Notes under the pieces: generated by a model
The model's database searches: none
Seen by the model: only the letters and a program-made list of their open reading frames with translations
Told to the model about the DNA's origin: nothing
Origin: Helicobacteraceae bacterium
GTDB taxonomy: Bacteria; Campylobacterota; Campylobacteria; Campylobacterales; Sulfurimonadaceae
Assembly: GCA_013138865.1 (NCBI GenBank)
Contig: WTBY01000024.1
Location: 117,858-181,857 of the forward strand
Length of the DNA stretch: 64,000 nucleotides
Direction of reading: 5' to 3'
In this document: piece after piece, positions 28,413 through 36,329 of the stretch
How the letters are laid out: each line of letters starts with the position of its first letter
Numbering within the stretch: the stretch's first letter is position 1
Position numbers and translations under genes: made by a program

Positions 28413-29400
28413 CGTGTTTAAAAACTTTTATCAGAAGATTTATATAGCACTATCAGTAACTCATACAAAAACAGATGTTAGTGTAAATATCTATAATGGG
28501 GATCAACTTATAGAGACTAAAAAAGAGAGTTTTGAAACAACAAAAATAAATAACAAACTTTATGATTTTGTCAGCTCATATATATCACAAACACCTTACT
28601 TTTACATATCAACTTTAAATATATCCACGGATCAAGGCTCTATTAGTACATGCTCAAACTCTAACATAGCAAAACATACAGATGTTGGTTCATCGTTAGT
28701 TATATGTAACGAAGAGTGGAGTACTTATGCTCAAAAAATTGATATAGATAAACTAGAGAGTAAATACGATCGCTTTGGTTTAGACTTTATATACCCATCT
28801 ATATTTTTACTTACAAATATATTTAGTGACAAGATTGAGATAGAGCTAGCTCTGTATGTTTTAGTTCAAGATGATATGTTAAATGTAAGTGTCTTTAAAA
28901 ATGGAAAATTGCTTTTTGCTGAATATTTTGTTCTTCCTGATAAGAATAAAAAAGGACCTAAAGCTGAAGAAGAGATAGAGAGTGTAGAAGATCTATTTGA
29001 TGACTCTGCAATGGATGACTTAGATGATTTAGACGAGCTTGATGAGCTTGATGAGCTTGATGAATTAGATGGTATAGATGAACTTGATGCTATAGATGAT
29101 TTTTCAAAAAAAAGTGATACAAATGAAATAAACATAGATTCTGATGATCTTTTAGAGGGTTTTGATGAAGATTATAAACGCTTTTTACTTATAAAAAATG
29201 CACTAGAAAAATTTTATCACGATAGTGAGTATGAAGATGTATTTGTAGAAAAAGCATATATAGCATCTAGCTCAACTATTGATAGTCTTAAAAGTTCGTT
29301 AGAAGATGAACTATTTTTAAGTGTGTTTAGTCGCAAAATAGACTTATGTGATGAGATAAATAAGTTAAGTAAAAAAGAGGTAGATTCTAGTGATGTATAG
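28396..29400 (+). CDS. PilM-like or GspL-like protein with acidic repeat linker
   Basis: 334 residues. The N-terminal half opens with YIALSVTHTKTDVSVNIYNG, reminiscent of the actin-like start of PilM/GspL proteins. A very acidic linker (about 200-245) carries DEL/DEI repeats encoded by 9-base tandem units, followed by a further globular part. No membrane segment. The two following genes look like PilN and PilO, so by order this is the expected PilM slot; sequence support by itself is weak. Confidence 0.6.
   Translation: MLKIPNVFKNFYQKIYIALSVTHTKTDVSVNIYNGDQLIETKKESFETTKINNKLYDFVSSYISQTPYFYISTLNISTDQGSISTCSNSNIAKHTDVGSSLVICNEEWSTYAQKIDIDKLESKYDRFGLDFIYPSIFLLTNIFSDKIEIELALYVLVQDDMLNVSVFKNGKLLFAEYFVLPDKNKKGPKAEEEIESVEDLFDDSAMDDLDDLDELDELDELDELDGIDELDAIDDFSKKSDTNEINIDSDDLLEGFDEDYKRFLLIKNALEKFYHDSEYEDVFVEKAYIASSSTIDSLKSSLEDELFLSVFSRKIDLCDEINKLSKKEVDSSDV
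29032..29094 (+). repeat. Seven tandem 9-base units coding DEL-type repeats
   Basis: Units of nine bases (GACGAGCTT, GATGAGCTT twice, then diverged copies GATGAATTA, GATGGTATA, GATGAACTT, GATGCTATA) run head to tail within the PilM-like gene. Each encodes Asp plus two residues, mostly DEL. The two exact copies could change number by slippage without a frameshift. Confidence 0.85.
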
Positions 29401-29917
29401 TTTTATAAAACCTAGAGTTAAAAAAATGCTAACTACAGAACTACTTATGGTTTTTTCATTTTTTGGTATTACTTTTTTTATGATTTTTGCTACTTATGGC
29501 TTTCTATATCTTAAAACAACGCAGTACAAAGAGAGTATGCTTGAGTATGACAAAAAAGTGATAAGTCTTAAAAATGAAGCTGCGATCATGCAAAATAAAA
29601 TTGCATATATAGAACAAGAAGTCTCTCAAGCAGAACAAGTTTATACTAAAAATAGTGTTTTAAAAGAGTCTATTAAAAACCTTTTTGATCTTATTCCTGA
29701 ACGTATAGTTCTCTCAAAAGTACAAATGGGTGAAAATTCTTTAGTTCTTTATGGTGTAACACCATCAAAAGATGTTTATGAGTTTATGCTTCATGCACCA
29801 CTGAGATCTATCTTTCACAGAACATATAGTGACTTTTACCCTATAAGTGGTGGTTGGTATAGATTTGTATCTACTAACTATTTAGATGAAGAGGAGAGTA
29901 CCCATGACAATAAGTAG
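29390..29917 (+). CDS. PilN-like inner-membrane assembly protein
   Basis: 175 residues: cytoplasmic N-terminus, one membrane segment (about 20-42, LLMVFSFFGITFFMIFATYG), a coiled coil (about 50-90) and a small alpha/beta domain (ERIVLSKVQMGENSLVLYGVTPS), the layout of PilN/GspL C-domains of type IV pilus and type II secretion platforms. GTG start, or the ATG 3 bases later; overlaps the previous stop. Assigned by layout and order. Confidence 0.65.
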   Translation: MMYSFIKPRVKKMLTTELLMVFSFFGITFFMIFATYGFLYLKTTQYKESMLEYDKKVISLKNEAAIMQNKIAYIEQEVSQAEQVYTKNSVLKESIKNLFDLIPERIVLSKVQMGENSLVLYGVTPSKDVYEFMLHAPLRSIFHRTYSDFYPISGGWYRFVSTNYLDEEESTHDNK

Positions 29918-30419
29918 AAATATGTTACAAACGCTCTCCTTTGGAGCTATTTTACTCATAATAATTTTAATTGCTGCATTTATGCTTCTTATACCTAAAG
30001 GTAAAGAGTATCGTGGTGATCGCATTGAAAAAAGAAAAAGTAAAATGGTTGTAAATAAGTACCAAGCGTGGCACAATGGAATAGCTACTAATCTTAAGTC
30101 ACTACAAACAAAAAATAAAAATATCCTAAGTGCTTATGAGTATCAGTTTAATCCTGAACGCTTTAAAACTCTTTATGAAAGCTATTTTCAAAACCTAGAA
30201 TTAAGTCAAGTTAAAGATGTTAATATAAGCAGCGACTTTAATATTTATGAAGTTAAAGCAACTTCAAGTATAAGCTCACCAACTATTTTTTATGACTTTT
30301 TAGATGCTGTAAATAAGGGTGAATGGATTATATCTATAGACTTTCCTATAGAGTTTGATAGATCAGCTGAGAGTATTAAAACATCATTTAAAATGAGAGT
30401 TTATAGCGACTCAAACTAA
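29904..30419 (+). CDS. PilO-like inner-membrane assembly protein
   Basis: About 171 residues: one membrane segment (ILLIIILIAAFMLLI), a helical stretch, and a C-terminal alpha/beta domain with SSISSPTIFYDFLDAVNKGEWIISIDFPIEF, which recalls PilO ferredoxin-like domains. I choose the ATG at 29904 because GAGGAG lies 7 bases before it; an in-frame ATG at 29886 lacks such a site. Overlaps the PilN-like stop. The 3' end overlaps convergent tilS by 9 bases. Confidence 0.65.
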   Translation: MTISRNMLQTLSFGAILLIIILIAAFMLLIPKGKEYRGDRIEKRKSKMVVNKYQAWHNGIATNLKSLQTKNKNILSAYEYQFNPERFKTLYESYFQNLELSQVKDVNISSDFNIYEVKATSSISSPTIFYDFLDAVNKGEWIISIDFPIEFDRSAESIKTSFKMRVYSDSN

Positions 30420-31397
30420 ATTTTTTAAAACCTCAAAAGCCTCTTCATTATTAAAAAGATAAGGTCTAAGTTTTGGTTCTATATTTAAACTTCTGCACTT
30501 CTCTTTAAACTCTTTACTCATTATTTGTTCTATAAATGGTGCTATAAAAGTATATTTTGAAGTTATGTTTACAACATATTTTCTTCCTACTACAAGAGTA
30601 TCTTTGGTTTTTAGATCCTCTTTATCTCCACGACGCATTAAAAAACCATCTCTCTTTAGAGTCTGATCTATAGTTACGATCGTACCTCTTCTTAAATAAG
30701 AAGTTTTAAAGTAGAAGAGTTTATTCACTTGTTTTACTTCAATATCTTCTATAAGTAAAGATAGATCTTCTTCTAAGTACTCAAAACTTTTTAAAATATT
30801 TTTAGCAGATTTTTCTAATAGTGGTGAGGCAAATTTTGATCGTATAAGGTTGCGATCGTAACTCTCATCTAAATTTGTTTCATCTTCAAACCAAGTTATA
30901 TTTCTTGAGTTTAGATACTCTATTAGTTCACTCTTTTGAAGATGTAGAAGAGGTCTTACAATATTGTGAGTACTCTCTTTTGTACTTTCACTTATGCCAA
31001 GAAGTTCATAAAGCCCTGCTCCACGTGAAAGTTGCATTAAAAACCACTCAAGCCGATCGCCTAAATGGTGAGCTGTTAAAAGGTTAGTATAGTTATGCTC
31101 TAAAATAAGAGAGTTAAAAAAATTATAACGCTCAACTCTTGCGTTATGCTCAAAGTTTTTTTCATCAAGCCTTAGGCTTTTTGAGTAACAAGTAAGTCCA
31201 TTCTCTTTTGCGATCGTGTAAGCTTTTTTCTCTTCGTCTGCACTTGACGATCGTGTGTTATAATTTACGATCGCAATATCAAAAGGTATTTTATACTCAA
31301 GTAGCAGATAAAATAGAGCAGTTGAGTCTGCTCCAGCTGAAAAAGCTAGTAAGTTTTTAGAAGTTTTTAACGTCTCTAAAAGCTCTTTTTTAATCAT
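30411..31397 (-). CDS. tilS: tRNA(Ile)-lysidine synthase
   Basis: Converts C34 of the tRNA-Ile CAU anticodon to lysidine using lysine and ATP. The PP-loop is FSAGADST (S20 to S25), where the usual SGGxDS has Ala for the first Gly. HHLGDRLEWFLMQLSRGAG is the second family motif. Length 328 is on the short side, consistent with a reduced C-terminal domain as in other Campylobacterota. Starts within the rimO end (8-base overlap). The gene holds an unusual density of CGATCG sites. Confidence 0.93.
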   Translation of the reverse strand: MIKKELLETLKTSKNLLAFSAGADSTALFYLLLEYKIPFDIAIVNYNTRSSSADEEKKAYTIAKENGLTCYSKSLRLDEKNFEHNARVERYNFFNSLILEHNYTNLLTAHHLGDRLEWFLMQLSRGAGLYELLGISESTKESTHNIVRPLLHLQKSELIEYLNSRNITWFEDETNLDESYDRNLIRSKFASPLLEKSAKNILKSFEYLEEDLSLLIEDIEVKQVNKLFYFKTSYLRRGTIVTIDQTLKRDGFLMRRGDKEDLKTKDTLVVGRKYVVNITSKYTFIAPFIEQIMSKEFKEKCRSLNIEPKLRPYLFNNEEAFEVLKNLV

Positions 31398-32706
31398 CTT
31401 TAATAATACAAGCTATGAGTTTATCACCTGATAGTTCAGTAACACGAGCAGTATAAATTTTACCAAACTCTAACTCTTCATCGATCTCTTTATCATTAAC
31501 ATAGATCTCACCATCAATATCATCAGCCCAAAGAAGCTCTTTTGCACTAAGTAAGAACTCATGCTCATCACTCTCACCATTTACAATAAGTTTGATCTTA
31601 GTTCCTACTTTTTTCTCTAACGAGTCTGTAAGTCCTTCACTTGCGATCGCACCTAAGATCTCAGCACGTTGTTCTATAGTTTTTGGATCAACTTTTAGAT
31701 CAAAACTAAAAGAAGCTGTATCTTCCTCATCTGAATACTCAAAGACACTAACACGATCAAAACCAAACTCTTTAGTAAAGTCACAAAGTTCATCGAAAAT
31801 ATCTTCACTCTCATGTGGGTGACCAACTATAAGACCTGTTCTTACAAAAGAGTTAGGAAGTGCTCTCATATAGTTCATAAGCTCTAAAGTCTTTTTCTTG
31901 TTTGACCCACGTTTCATAAGCGAAAGCATTTCATCATTAATGTGTTGAAGTGGCATGTCAAAGTAGTTATGAAAAAGTTTACTTTTATTGATCTCATATA
32001 AAAGTTTGATCGTAGTTGTAAGTGGGTAAAGATAGAGTAGTCTTGCACTTTTTATGCCCTCTATAAGCTCAATTCTTCTGATCAGGTGAATAAGTCCATC
32101 GTTAATACTTTCGTCACGTAAGTAAGAGCTAGTGTCTTGTGAAACAAAACTAAAGTCATAAAAACCTTTTTTAACTAGCGACTCTACCTCTTTTACTATA
32201 CTATCAAGCGATCGTGAATTTAGTTTACCTTTAAAAGATGGGATCGCACAAAAACTACAAGTTTGATTACACCCCTCAGAGATCTTTATGTAAGCGTGGT
32301 AAGAGGAGTTTGTAACAACTCTCTCAGCATCATCGATCAGATAGACTTCATCACTAAACCTGCTCTCTTTAGACTCTAAAAGTTTATCGATCTGCTCGTA
32401 GTCTCCAACACCTGTAAAAATGTCAACTTCAGGAATTTGCTCAGCTAACTCATCTTGATAACGTTCACTTAAACATCCAGCCATAACTAAAGTTGAGTCC
32501 TCTTTTCTATTCTCATGAAGATCGAGAACTGTATTAATAGACTCACTCTTTGCAGCGTCAATAAAACCACAAGTATTAACTATGATTACATCAGCTTCAT
32601 CAGCTTCATTAGTTAGCTCGTAAAACTTTAAGCGCCCCATCATAACTTCTGTATCTACAAGATTTTTAGAACAACCAAGTGAAACAACATGTAGTTTTTT
32701 GCTCAT
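31390..32706 (-). CDS. rimO: Ribosomal protein S12 methylthiotransferase RimO
   Basis: Radical-SAM enzyme that methylthiolates Asp of ribosomal protein S12. UPF0004 cysteines in LGCSKNLVDTEVM, NTCGFIDAAKSES and MAGCLSERY; radical SAM motif CNQTCSFCAIPSFKG; C-terminal TRAM domain. NTCGFI with KNLVD marks RimO rather than MiaB. tilS follows with overlap. Immediately upstream (9 bases) is the RloB-like gene rather than a housekeeping neighbour. Confidence 0.95.
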   Translation of the reverse strand: MSKKLHVVSLGCSKNLVDTEVMMGRLKFYELTNEADEADVIIVNTCGFIDAAKSESINTVLDLHENRKEDSTLVMAGCLSERYQDELAEQIPEVDIFTGVGDYEQIDKLLESKESRFSDEVYLIDDAERVVTNSSYHAYIKISEGCNQTCSFCAIPSFKGKLNSRSLDSIVKEVESLVKKGFYDFSFVSQDTSSYLRDESINDGLIHLIRRIELIEGIKSARLLYLYPLTTTIKLLYEINKSKLFHNYFDMPLQHINDEMLSLMKRGSNKKKTLELMNYMRALPNSFVRTGLIVGHPHESEDIFDELCDFTKEFGFDRVSVFEYSDEEDTASFSFDLKVDPKTIEQRAEILGAIASEGLTDSLEKKVGTKIKLIVNGESDEHEFLLSAKELLWADDIDGEIYVNDKEIDEELEFGKIYTARVTELSGDKLIACIIKDD

Positions 32707-32715
32707 CTATTTTTC

Positions 32716-33309
32716 CTATTTTGAATTTATATTTATTATGTAACTAAGTAAATCATTAAAATTTTCACATTGATTTTTAGCTCTTTTAATACCATCTTTT
32801 TGAATATGATTTTTTAAATGGTTGGAACAATCTTTTGAATATCCAGGTATAAACTGCTTATGTCGTAAATAAGTGTCACAGTGTAAACATTTAGAAAGGT
32901 TAGAAATTTTAACTTTATTAGTCATAGAACTATTTACTAAGTTTTGTTTGTTACATTTCTCTTTAATATTGTCAATATTATCTTCAAAATGAGCTATTAA
33001 AAAAGCTTCAAAACATGGGTTTGTAGTAAATATAAAAGTATTTTTTTTACTAAAGTTTAATATCTCTTTTTTATATTTAAAAGCATCACTTTTGTCTTCA
33101 TCAAAAATTATTAAGTAATTGTCTGTTATATCTCGCTCTTTATCATTTACTAAAAAAGAGTATTTTTCAAATGCCATTTTTGGACTTCCACCACTAAAGT
33201 TTTCATAATTCACTTTAATATGTTCTGTCATACTTAAGCACTCTAGTAAAATATTTAAGTAGTGCTCTTCATTGCAACCTTCATGGATTACAGTTAACCG
33301 TTTAGTCAT
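32716..33309 (-). CDS. RloB-family TOPRIM-like protein, effector half of a defence pair
   Basis: A 197-residue protein with RloB landmarks: VIHEGCNEEHYL (E10 in the EGxxE motif), an acidic pair in IIFDEDKSD, and TNPCFEAFLIAHFED. The EGxxE plus DxD pattern resembles TOPRIM nucleases such as OLD and AriB. RloB genes are associated with restriction loci and abortive-infection systems (AbiL-like). Coupled to the ATPase gene upstream by an 8-base overlap. Nuclease activity is inference. Confidence 0.82.
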   Translation of the reverse strand: MTKRLTVIHEGCNEEHYLNILLECLSMTEHIKVNYENFSGGSPKMAFEKYSFLVNDKERDITDNYLIIFDEDKSDAFKYKKEILNFSKKNTFIFTTNPCFEAFLIAHFEDNIDNIKEKCNKQNLVNSSMTNKVKISNLSKCLHCDTYLRHKQFIPGYSKDCSNHLKNHIQKDGIKRAKNQCENFNDLLSYIININSK

Positions 33310-34540
33310 TTAACCAACTTGTATCAGGCTCTTTAGGTTCTGTGGAAGCTATGTCATAAGTACCATTCATGTACTCTCTTAAAAAATTATGGTAAGAACT
33401 TTTAGCTTTGTAAAAGTGTTTTAAACTCTGTATTTGAGAGCTGTGATCTATCTTATTAACTATACATATTTCATCTTTTTGCATTTGATCTAAAAACAGT
33501 AAGTTATGAGTCGTAAAAATTAATTGACAACTGTTTTCATTGTTATTAAACATAGCTAATAGTTTCTTATAAATTTTAGGATGTAAGCCATTCTCTATTT
33601 CATCTACAACTAGCACACCACCATTTTCAAGAATAGGTAGTAAGTTGTGGATTATTTGCATTAGTTTAAGAACACCATGTGACTGCTCTTGAAAAGTAAA
33701 TTCTACACCATCTTTTTTAAAAATAATCTCTTGAATTTCAGAAGTTTTATTATTTGTTACTGGTTTGGACTCATCATCTAATGAAACAAAGTATGATTTA
33801 TTTTCTACTTTTTTTGTAATGGGAATTATCTCACTTATATCACTATCAACAACCTGAAGAATATTTAAAACCTTTTCTTTGTACCTTTGTGAAGATATAA
33901 AATCCATAAAATCACTATTTCTAAATAAATTATTATGTTGTGAAGTTGTATTGTCATAAATTATTAAAGTATTAAAATAGTTATAAATTTCATTAAAATA
34001 GTCTCCATTTAAATTTTTAACAGTTGAAATTAAAGAAGCATTAGGTTTTAAAAATTCCTTATACTTATTTATGATTTTAATATATTTTTTATTTCTATAT
34101 ATTTTTGCTTTAACGCCAAATTTTTCACCTTTATTATTTACAATACTATCAATAAAAGATCTTTCATCATTTACTTCAGAAGTAATCTCAAAAATCAATT
34201 CATTGTCAATATGTAGGCATTCATATTTCAATATGTAATCAATTTGAATTTTATAAGTATATTTTTTATTATTAATTAAAAATTTAATTTCAATAGTAGA
34301 TATTTTATTAGAGTTAAATTTATTATTTTTTAATAAAAATATTTCTTCAGGCTTAAACTTGAAAGAGTTAACAGCTATATTTTTCACATAAGCAATAGCT
34401 TTCAAAATATTTGTTTTACCAGAAGAGTTATTCCCTATTAGTGTAAATACTTTTAAAGGGTTATTATGCTCATCAGTAAGTTGAATAGTTTGCTTTTCAT
34501 TAAATGATAAAAAATTTTCTAATGTTATTTCACTAATCAT
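33302..34540 (-). CDS. RloA-type AAA/ABC ATPase, sensor half of a defence pair
   Basis: 412 residues of the AAA_15/AAA_21 (OLD-like, ABC ATPase) class. Walker A is GNNSSGKT near the N-terminus; a signature-like motif QSHGVLKLM, Walker B VLVVDEIENGLHPK and the switch histidine in FTTHNLLFLDQ are near the C-terminus. ATPases of this kind sense phage and control a partner nuclease (RloAB, PARIS, Gabija are parallels). The only AGGAG motif is 12 bases before the ATG, longer than usual. The gene is more AT-rich than its neighbours, suggesting transfer. Confidence 0.85.
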   Translation of the reverse strand: MISEITLENFLSFNEKQTIQLTDEHNNPLKVFTLIGNNSSGKTNILKAIAYVKNIAVNSFKFKPEEIFLLKNNKFNSNKISTIEIKFLINNKKYTYKIQIDYILKYECLHIDNELIFEITSEVNDERSFIDSIVNNKGEKFGVKAKIYRNKKYIKIINKYKEFLKPNASLISTVKNLNGDYFNEIYNYFNTLIIYDNTTSQHNNLFRNSDFMDFISSQRYKEKVLNILQVVDSDISEIIPITKKVENKSYFVSLDDESKPVTNNKTSEIQEIIFKKDGVEFTFQEQSHGVLKLMQIIHNLLPILENGGVLVVDEIENGLHPKIYKKLLAMFNNNENSCQLIFTTHNLLFLDQMQKDEICIVNKIDHSSQIQSLKHFYKAKSSYHNFLREYMNGTYDIASTEPKEPDTSWLND

Positions 34541-34875
34541 AGTTAATGTATTCTCCTTGGGTTCAAGTACGTTTATTTTATCTAAAAATAGCTAAAACTA
34601 TAACCATACAAACTTATGATTTACTACTTTTAAAGAGGTTAAATAAATTTTGATATAATATAACCAAACAAAATACTTAAACCCTATTCTTAGGGCTTTG
34701 GAAGGTGGATATGTGTATAACAGCATGAGCATAAACAACCAACACAACTGTTTCTTCTAAGAGATAAAGACCCTCCCTAAAACCTCATTTCATAACGGTT
34801 ATACCTTATTTTGGTATTGCTATGGAGCGTTTCAATATAAAAACAAGACAAAGTAACATAAATTTGGAGAAAAAA
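34541..34875. other. Intergenic region with two divergent promoters and a conserved leader
   Basis: 335 bases between rloA (minus) and the zinc-ribbon gene (plus). Plus strand: an extended -10 TGaTATAAT (34651-34659), then a hairpin (CCCTA/TAGGG, 34682-34695), GTGTATAA (34713-34720) and AAAGACCCTCCCTAA (34766-34780). The same ordered elements occur at 61293-61404. A short inverted repeat ATACC/GGTAT (34801-34817) precedes the start region. Minus strand: an AT-rich stretch near 34574-34579 could be the rloA -10 box. Confidence 0.7.
34651..34780 (+). ncRNA. Candidate structured leader RNA, copy A
   Basis: Sequence and spacing agree with copy B at 61293: extended -10, a C-rich/G-rich hairpin starting about 28 bases downstream, GTGTATAA 59 bases downstream (56 in copy B) and a 15-base block ending CCCTCCCTAA with a single mismatch between copies. 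Only the stretch between GTGTATAA and the last block differs in length (about 53 against 38). TTAGGG and CCCTAA within copy A could pair. Could be an untranslated leader, a small RNA or remains of a mobile element end. Confidence 0.45.
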
Positions 34876-35460
34876 ATGGCATTAATTAAATGTAAAGAGT
34901 GTGAAAAAGAGTATAGCGACAACTCTGAGGCTTGCCCTCAGTGTGGTTGTCCCACAGAGATGAATGTTGATACGCCACAAATAGATACTTCTGATATTAA
35001 ATGTTCAGTGCGTATTGATGGTAATGAAAAATTATCAGATACATATAATGGACTAATGTTTCTATTATTATTTGTAGCAGGCTTGATTAGTATTCCTTAT
35101 GTTCTATTTGGTTCATATACAGGATTGTTTCCATTTATAGTATTGTTGATTATTTTTCTATTTAGAAATAGTATAACATCTAAGAAGAGAGTAAAAGCTA
35201 TGGAAATTTTTAAATTTTTTAAATTGAAATACCCAATTCTTGAAAGTGTAGGTAGAAATACAAATCTTGATCAAATTACAACTACTTCCAATAATGCTGA
35301 TGGAGCACTCTTTGATATTTATATGCAAGCATATAAAAAACAAGCAGATGCGGTTGTAATAAATAGTACACATAGTTCGTCAACAGAATCTATATCAAAA
35401 ATGTCTAAAAATACACCTTTGTACCATGCAACTGCTACACTAGTCAAATATAAAAAATGA
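34876..35460 (+). CDS. Zinc-ribbon membrane protein
   Basis: About 194 residues. The N-terminal zinc ribbon reads CKECEKEYSDNSEACPQCGC (CxxC...CxxCxC), followed by two adjacent membrane segments (about 55-95). The C-terminal 95 residues are soluble with no known domain. I start at the ATG at 34876, preceded by GGAGA; the frame stays open upstream to 34822 without a ribosome-binding site. Its stop overlaps the next start. Function unknown. Confidence 0.75.
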   Translation: MALIKCKECEKEYSDNSEACPQCGCPTEMNVDTPQIDTSDIKCSVRIDGNEKLSDTYNGLMFLLLFVAGLISIPYVLFGSYTGLFPFIVLLIIFLFRNSITSKKRVKAMEIFKFFKLKYPILESVGRNTNLDQITTTSNNADGALFDIYMQAYKKQADAVVINSTHSSSTESISKMSKNTPLYHATATLVKYKK

Positions 35461-35777
35461 AAAAACTATTTTTAGTAGTTTTTTTAATGAGTGCGATCGT
35501 AAATGTAAACTATGTCAATAGCTCATTTACAGCTAATGCTGGAGTTATAAAGTGGGGTGTGAAGAAGTTGATCGGTGGTGCAGTGAAAATTATTTTTAGT
35601 AGTGCAAAAGATAGCATAGTTGAAAAAGCAAAAGGTAAACTTTTAAACTACTTAAAAACTCACCCTGAGTATGTTGACTACGCTGAAAATATAGTAAGAA
35701 AACAGATTGATAAACATCCTAAATACAAGGTTAGAGGTTACAAGCTTCTAGGACAAATAGCGAGTTATGCTCGTTAA
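35457..35777 (+). CDS. Small exported or membrane-attached protein
   Basis: 106 residues with a possible signal peptide (KKLFLVVFLMSAIVNVNYV) and a basic, amphipathic body (VIKWGVKKLIGGAVKIIF...). Overlaps the zinc-ribbon stop by 4 bases and lies 12 bases before the PH-domain gene. I do not recognise a family. The amphipathic, glycine-containing middle could bind membranes; this is speculative. Confidence 0.65.
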   Translation: MKKLFLVVFLMSAIVNVNYVNSSFTANAGVIKWGVKKLIGGAVKIIFSSAKDSIVEKAKGKLLNYLKTHPEYVDYAENIVRKQIDKHPKYKVRGYKLLGQIASYAR

Positions 35778-35789
35778 CAAAGGAAAAAT

Positions 35790-36329
35790 ATGTCATATAT
35801 CAGTAAAAGTTTAATGAAAGATGAGGAAGTTATTTACACAGCCACTGTTAGTTGGGTTGTGTATGTGCCTTTTATATTTTTGTTTATTTTAGCAACTGCT
35901 TCTTGGGTGTCACTCTTTATAATTGCTCCATATTTCTACGAAATTAGTACTCCTAAAGAGTTTTCAAAGTTAATAAGTACATATCCTTTGTCTGTAATAG
36001 GAGCAATACTCTTTACGCCTAGCGCATTTAAAAGTTTATTAAATGCGTATTTATACAGAATTTCTACGGAGTTAGCTGTAACTACTAAAAGAGTTATAGC
36101 TAAATGGGGTTTTATAAGAAGAGTTACTATCGAACTTAACCATACGAAGGTTGAAAGTTTTCATATAGATCAAGGAATAATGGGGCGTATATTAAACTTT
36201 GGAAATGTTATTATCAACGGTACTGGTGGTGGAAAAACACCTATTAAGAATATAGAGGATCCGATGAGATTCAAAACAGAAGCTATAGAAATTTTTGATC
36301 GTATTCATACGAATAATAAAAACGATTAA
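35790..36329 (+). CDS. Membrane protein with bacterial PH domain (bPH2)
   Basis: 179 residues: two membrane segments (about 22-47 and 64-84) then a bacterial pleckstrin-like domain (STELAVTTKRVIAKWGFIRRVTIELNHTKVESFHIDQGIMGRILNFGNVIINGTGG), a strong PF03703 pattern. Such proteins are often stress- or envelope-linked and some occur in defence loci. Last gene of the trio; AGGAAA precedes the start. Confidence 0.85.
   Translation: MSYISKSLMKDEEVIYTATVSWVVYVPFIFLFILATASWVSLFIIAPYFYEISTPKEFSKLISTYPLSVIGAILFTPSAFKSLLNAYLYRISTELAVTTKRVIAKWGFIRRVTIELNHTKVESFHIDQGIMGRILNFGNVIINGTGGGKTPIKNIEDPMRFKTEAIEIFDRIHTNNKND

Noticed and set aside
29032..29094. Tandem units considered as a CRISPR or VNTR array
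   Set aside because: Units are 9 bases, contiguous and in frame; no spacers. No CRISPR-like repeat-spacer pattern was seen anywhere in the window.
28866..29135. Serine-rich minus-strand frame
   Set aside because: It is the reverse reading of the acidic DEL repeats in the PilM-like gene (GAT/GAA become serine and phenylalanine codons).
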